This document shows positions 62,074 through 64,000 of a stretch of DNA of 64,000 nt, one piece after another; position 1 is the first letter of the stretch, and every line of letters starts with the position of its first letter. The DNA is taken from the NCBI RefSeq assembly GCF_000379825.1, contig NZ_KB903834.1, positions 355,976 to 419,975 of the forward strand. The letters are read 5' to 3'. This DNA comes from Longispora albida DSM 44784 (GTDB lineage Bacteria > Actinomycetota > Actinomycetes > Mycobacteriales > Micromonosporaceae). The notes beneath the pieces are model-generated. The model was not told where the DNA came from, did not search any database, and saw nothing but the letters and a program-made list of their open reading frames with translations. A program made the position numbers and the translations under genes.

Positions 62074-62964
62074 TCAACGATCCCGGACCGCCAGCACCGT
62101 CTCGGCGAAGTCCCGCGTCCGGCTGGTCTCCCGCGCCGCCGGCCACAGCAGTCCGTAGTCGATGGCCCGCGCGTCGCTGAACGGGACGAAGGCCACGTCC
62201 GGCCGGTCGTGGTACCAGGCGGCCCTGGCGCTGGCCGGAGTCACACCCTTGCCCGTGGCGACGTACGAGAGCATCTGGCTCCACGAGCCGGCCGCCGGCC
62301 CGCGCGGGATGAGCCGGCCGCTCGGCGTGTACCGGGGGTAGTGGAAGTCCGTCCAGTACGCGGGCGCCCGGCCGGCGATGCTGACCAGCGGCGTACCGGC
62401 CAGGTCCTCCAGCGACACCGACCTGCACGTGGCGAGCGGATGGGCACTGGGCACGATCAGCGCCCGTGGCTCGGAGAACACGACCGGGCCGCGCGTGATG
62501 TCGTGCTCCTCGACCGGGAACGCGCTGATCTGGAGGTCCAGCGCGCCGTCCCGCAGCTGCCCGAGCGGGTCGGACAGCTGGATCTCGCTGACCTGCACCA
62601 CACAGTCCGGATACCGGGTGCTGAACGCGTCGGCGGCCAGGATCGTGAGGTCGCCGACCCACTGCGCCGAGTACCCGACGCGCAGCAGCCCGCTGATCCC
62701 CCGCGCGGCGTCCATCGCCGACCGGATCACCTCGTCCATCCTGGAGGCCAGAGGACGGAGGTCGTCGGCGAGCTGCCGGCCGAGCGGGGTGAGGCCGACC
62801 CGGCGGCTGGTGCGCTCGAAGAGCGGCGCGCCGATCAGGCGTTCCAGCTTCTTGATGGTCTGGCTGACCCGGCTCGTCGTGAGGCGCAGCCGGGTGGCCG
62901 TCCGTCCGAAGTGCAGGTCAGCGGCGAGGGTCAGGAACGTCTCCAGCTCGTGCCGCTCCCACAT
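62074..62964 (-). CDS. LysR-family transcriptional regulator
   Basis: A 296-residue LysR regulator. The N-terminal winged helix is ELETFLTLAADLHFGRTATRLRLTTSRVSQTIKKLERLIG, and the effector-binding domain (two Rossmann-like lobes) fills the rest. I start at ATG 62964 (MWERHE), behind GAGGCGGGG. LysR proteins normally bind between themselves and a divergent target: the target here would be the chitinase, with an array of repeated sites in the gap. Confidence 0.92.
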   Translation of the reverse strand: MWERHELETFLTLAADLHFGRTATRLRLTTSRVSQTIKKLERLIGAPLFERTSRRVGLTPLGRQLADDLRPLASRMDEVIRSAMDAARGISGLLRVGYSAQWVGDLTILAADAFSTRYPDCVVQVSEIQLSDPLGQLRDGALDLQISAFPVEEHDITRGPVVFSEPRALIVPSAHPLATCRSVSLEDLAGTPLVSIAGRAPAYWTDFHYPRYTPSGRLIPRGPAAGSWSQMLSYVATGKGVTPASARAAWYHDRPDVAFVPFSDARAIDYGLLWPAARETSRTRDFAETVLAVRDR

Positions 62965-63034
62965 GACGCCCCGCCTCCCCTCAACTTTCACAATGAGGAA
63001 AAGCTACGTAGCGTTTATAGGTTCGTCAAATATG

Positions 63035-63143
63035 ATTGTTGCAATGTGCGATGTTTAGCCAGGTCAAGCGCGAGCAATCATTGCAATGGCCCTGCCCACG
63101 AATGCAAGGTGCGGGCAGAGAGTTGCAATGGGCTGCCCATGAA
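63035..63143. promoter_or_regulatory. 42-bp-spaced TTGCAATG boxes between LysR and chitinase
   Basis: TTGCAATG occurs at 63039, 63081 and 63123, exactly 42 bp apart, or four helical turns, so all face the same side of DNA. The last two extend through CTGCCCA and GAA. The palindromes ATTG-TTG-CAAT (63035-63045) and GCAAT-C-ATTGC (63074-63084) lie at the first two. The gap from 62965 to 63270 holds no gene. Confidence 0.65.
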
Positions 63144-63270
63144 CGCACGCCAGCGAGTGCCGCGGCGCGCACCGGGCACCCGTGCCATCCATATCGACAC
63201 GTATTGCCTCGTGAGATCGGGACGTGTATACATTTCAATACTTAGGTTTCTTAACAGTTAAGGACCGGTC

Positions 63271-64000
63271 ATGAAACTACGTCAACGGCTCGCGTGGGCG
63301 GCGGCGGCGACACTCGCCCTGCCACTCGGGTTCGCCGCCGCGCTGGCCAGCGCTGCCCCCTCGGCGCCGGCCAGCGCGGCACCCAGCAGTGGCGGGGTGA
63401 AGTTCGCGTACTTCACGCAGTGGGGCATCTACCAGAACGCCTTCTACCCGAAGAACATGCAGACCTCTGGCGCCGCCGCGAAGATCGACTTCCTGAACTA
63501 CGCCTTCGCCAACATCCACCCGACCAACCACACCTGCTTCATGGCGACCAAGGCCGCCTCGCAGGACGAGAACAACCCGAACGCCGGCGACGGCGCGGGT
63601 GACGCGTTCGCCGACTACCAGAAGAGCTACGGGGCCGACATCAGTGTCGACGGCGTGGCCGACACCTGGAACCAGCCGATCGTGGGCAACTTCAACCAGC
63701 TCAAGAAGCTGAAGGCGAAGAACCCCAACATGAAGATCCTGATCTCGATCGGCGGCTGGACCTACTCGAAGTACTTCTCGGACGCCGCGATGACCGACGC
63801 CTCCCGGAAGAAGTTCGTCACGTCCTGTATCAACATGTTCATCAAGGGCGACCTGCCGGTCGAGGCCGGCTACGGCGGCCCCGGCTCGGCGGCCGGCATC
63901 TTCGACGGCATCGACCTCGACTGGGAGTACCCGGGCTCGCCGGGTGGCCACGTGGGCAACCACTACGGCGACTACGACAAGGTCAACTTCACGCTGCTGC
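63271..64000 (+). CDS. GH18 chitinase, partial (runs off the window)
   Basis: The first 243 codons of a secreted chitinase. A signal peptide (MKLRQR then a helix, cleavage near ASA about residues 26-30) leads directly into a GH18 barrel: VKFAYFTQWGIYQ, ILISIGGWTYSKYF and the catalytic FDGIDLDWEYPG with proton donor Glu219. It has no N-terminal carbohydrate-binding module; one may lie beyond the window. ATG 63271 follows AAGGA. It is divergent from a LysR gene over a repeat array. Confidence 0.93.
   Translation, partial: MKLRQRLAWAAAATLALPLGFAAALASAAPSAPASAAPSSGGVKFAYFTQWGIYQNAFYPKNMQTSGAAAKIDFLNYAFANIHPTNHTCFMATKAASQDENNPNAGDGAGDAFADYQKSYGADISVDGVADTWNQPIVGNFNQLKKLKAKNPNMKILISIGGWTYSKYFSDAAMTDASRKKFVTSCINMFIKGDLPVEAGYGGPGSAAGIFDGIDLDWEYPGSPGGHVGNHYGDYDKVNFTLL

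Noticed and set aside
63026-63238. A 70-codon Cys-rich leftward frame in the LysR-chitinase gap
   Set aside because: No ribosome site, overlaps the regulatory box array and has no conserved feature.

Overview
The window is high-GC DNA (GTG and TTG starts, GGAGG-type ribosome sites, 4-bp ATGA/GTGA gene overlaps) from an actinomycete. The segment at 39-59 kb keeps a gene neighbourhood familiar from Mycobacterium and Streptomyces: pth, rplY, prs, glmU, tRNA-Gln, a TetR regulator, ispE, rsmA, tatD, metG, rsmI and a protein O-mannosyltransferase. A Micromonosporaceae-like host is my best guess, made from gene content only. I see no rRNA, CRISPR array, insertion sequence, integrase or complete prophage.

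Layout. 0-9.7 kb: a membrane protein with a multicopper oxidase, a large ABC-2/Pip-like membrane protein, acetyltransferases, phosphoenolpyruvate carboxylase, a self-regulated-looking TetR operon and a methyltransferase. 9.7-12.4 kb: small regulatory and housekeeping genes (DUF6879, Nudix, HD, a shortened XRE regulator) with one decayed acetyltransferase fragment. 12.4-16.1 kb: an APS kinase fused to a degenerate ATP sulfurylase domain, a DM13 protein, and an AAA ATPase preceded by a 49-bp perfect palindrome. 16.1-39.1 kb: an exopolysaccharide island. 39.1-43.3 kb: pth-rplY-prs-glmU and tRNA-Gln. 43.3-49.8 kb: an HTH/homing-endonuclease-like gene that reads through the tRNA, a fatty acyl desaturase with a TetR regulator, a LysE exporter, and an ABC-F protein with an 86-bp tandem repeat in its leader. 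49.8-59.6 kb: ispE, Uma2, rsmA, tatD, an unknown gene, metG, rsmI and PMT. 59.6-64 kb: an MFS exporter, a RibD-like reductase, a LysR regulator and a chitinase cut by the window edge.

How the genes work together. The island holds a full Wzx/Wzy-type assembly line: polyprenyl-phosphate sugar transferase, WecG-type and GT2 glycosyltransferases, flippase, polymerase/ligase and a Wzz-like co-polymerase whose kinase half has lost its P-loop. It also has two PAPS-type sulfotransferases, the enzymes that make the donor (CysD, CysN, APS kinase) and the one that clears the by-product PAP (CysQ), with no assimilatory PAPS or sulfite reductase in view. The simplest reading is a sulfated surface polysaccharide. 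Two secreted GH26 lipoproteins and a 1466-residue LamG/FG-GAP protein may trim or bind it.

Inserted in the island is a three-part cassette that looks like a DddA-type double-stranded DNA cytosine deaminase toxin: a helical leader, the deaminase in a different frame, and an Imm1-type immunity protein. Several palindromic or periodic DNA elements (7.04, 16.07, 28.24, 44.10, 49.12, 59.60, 63.04 kb) are candidate regulatory sites.
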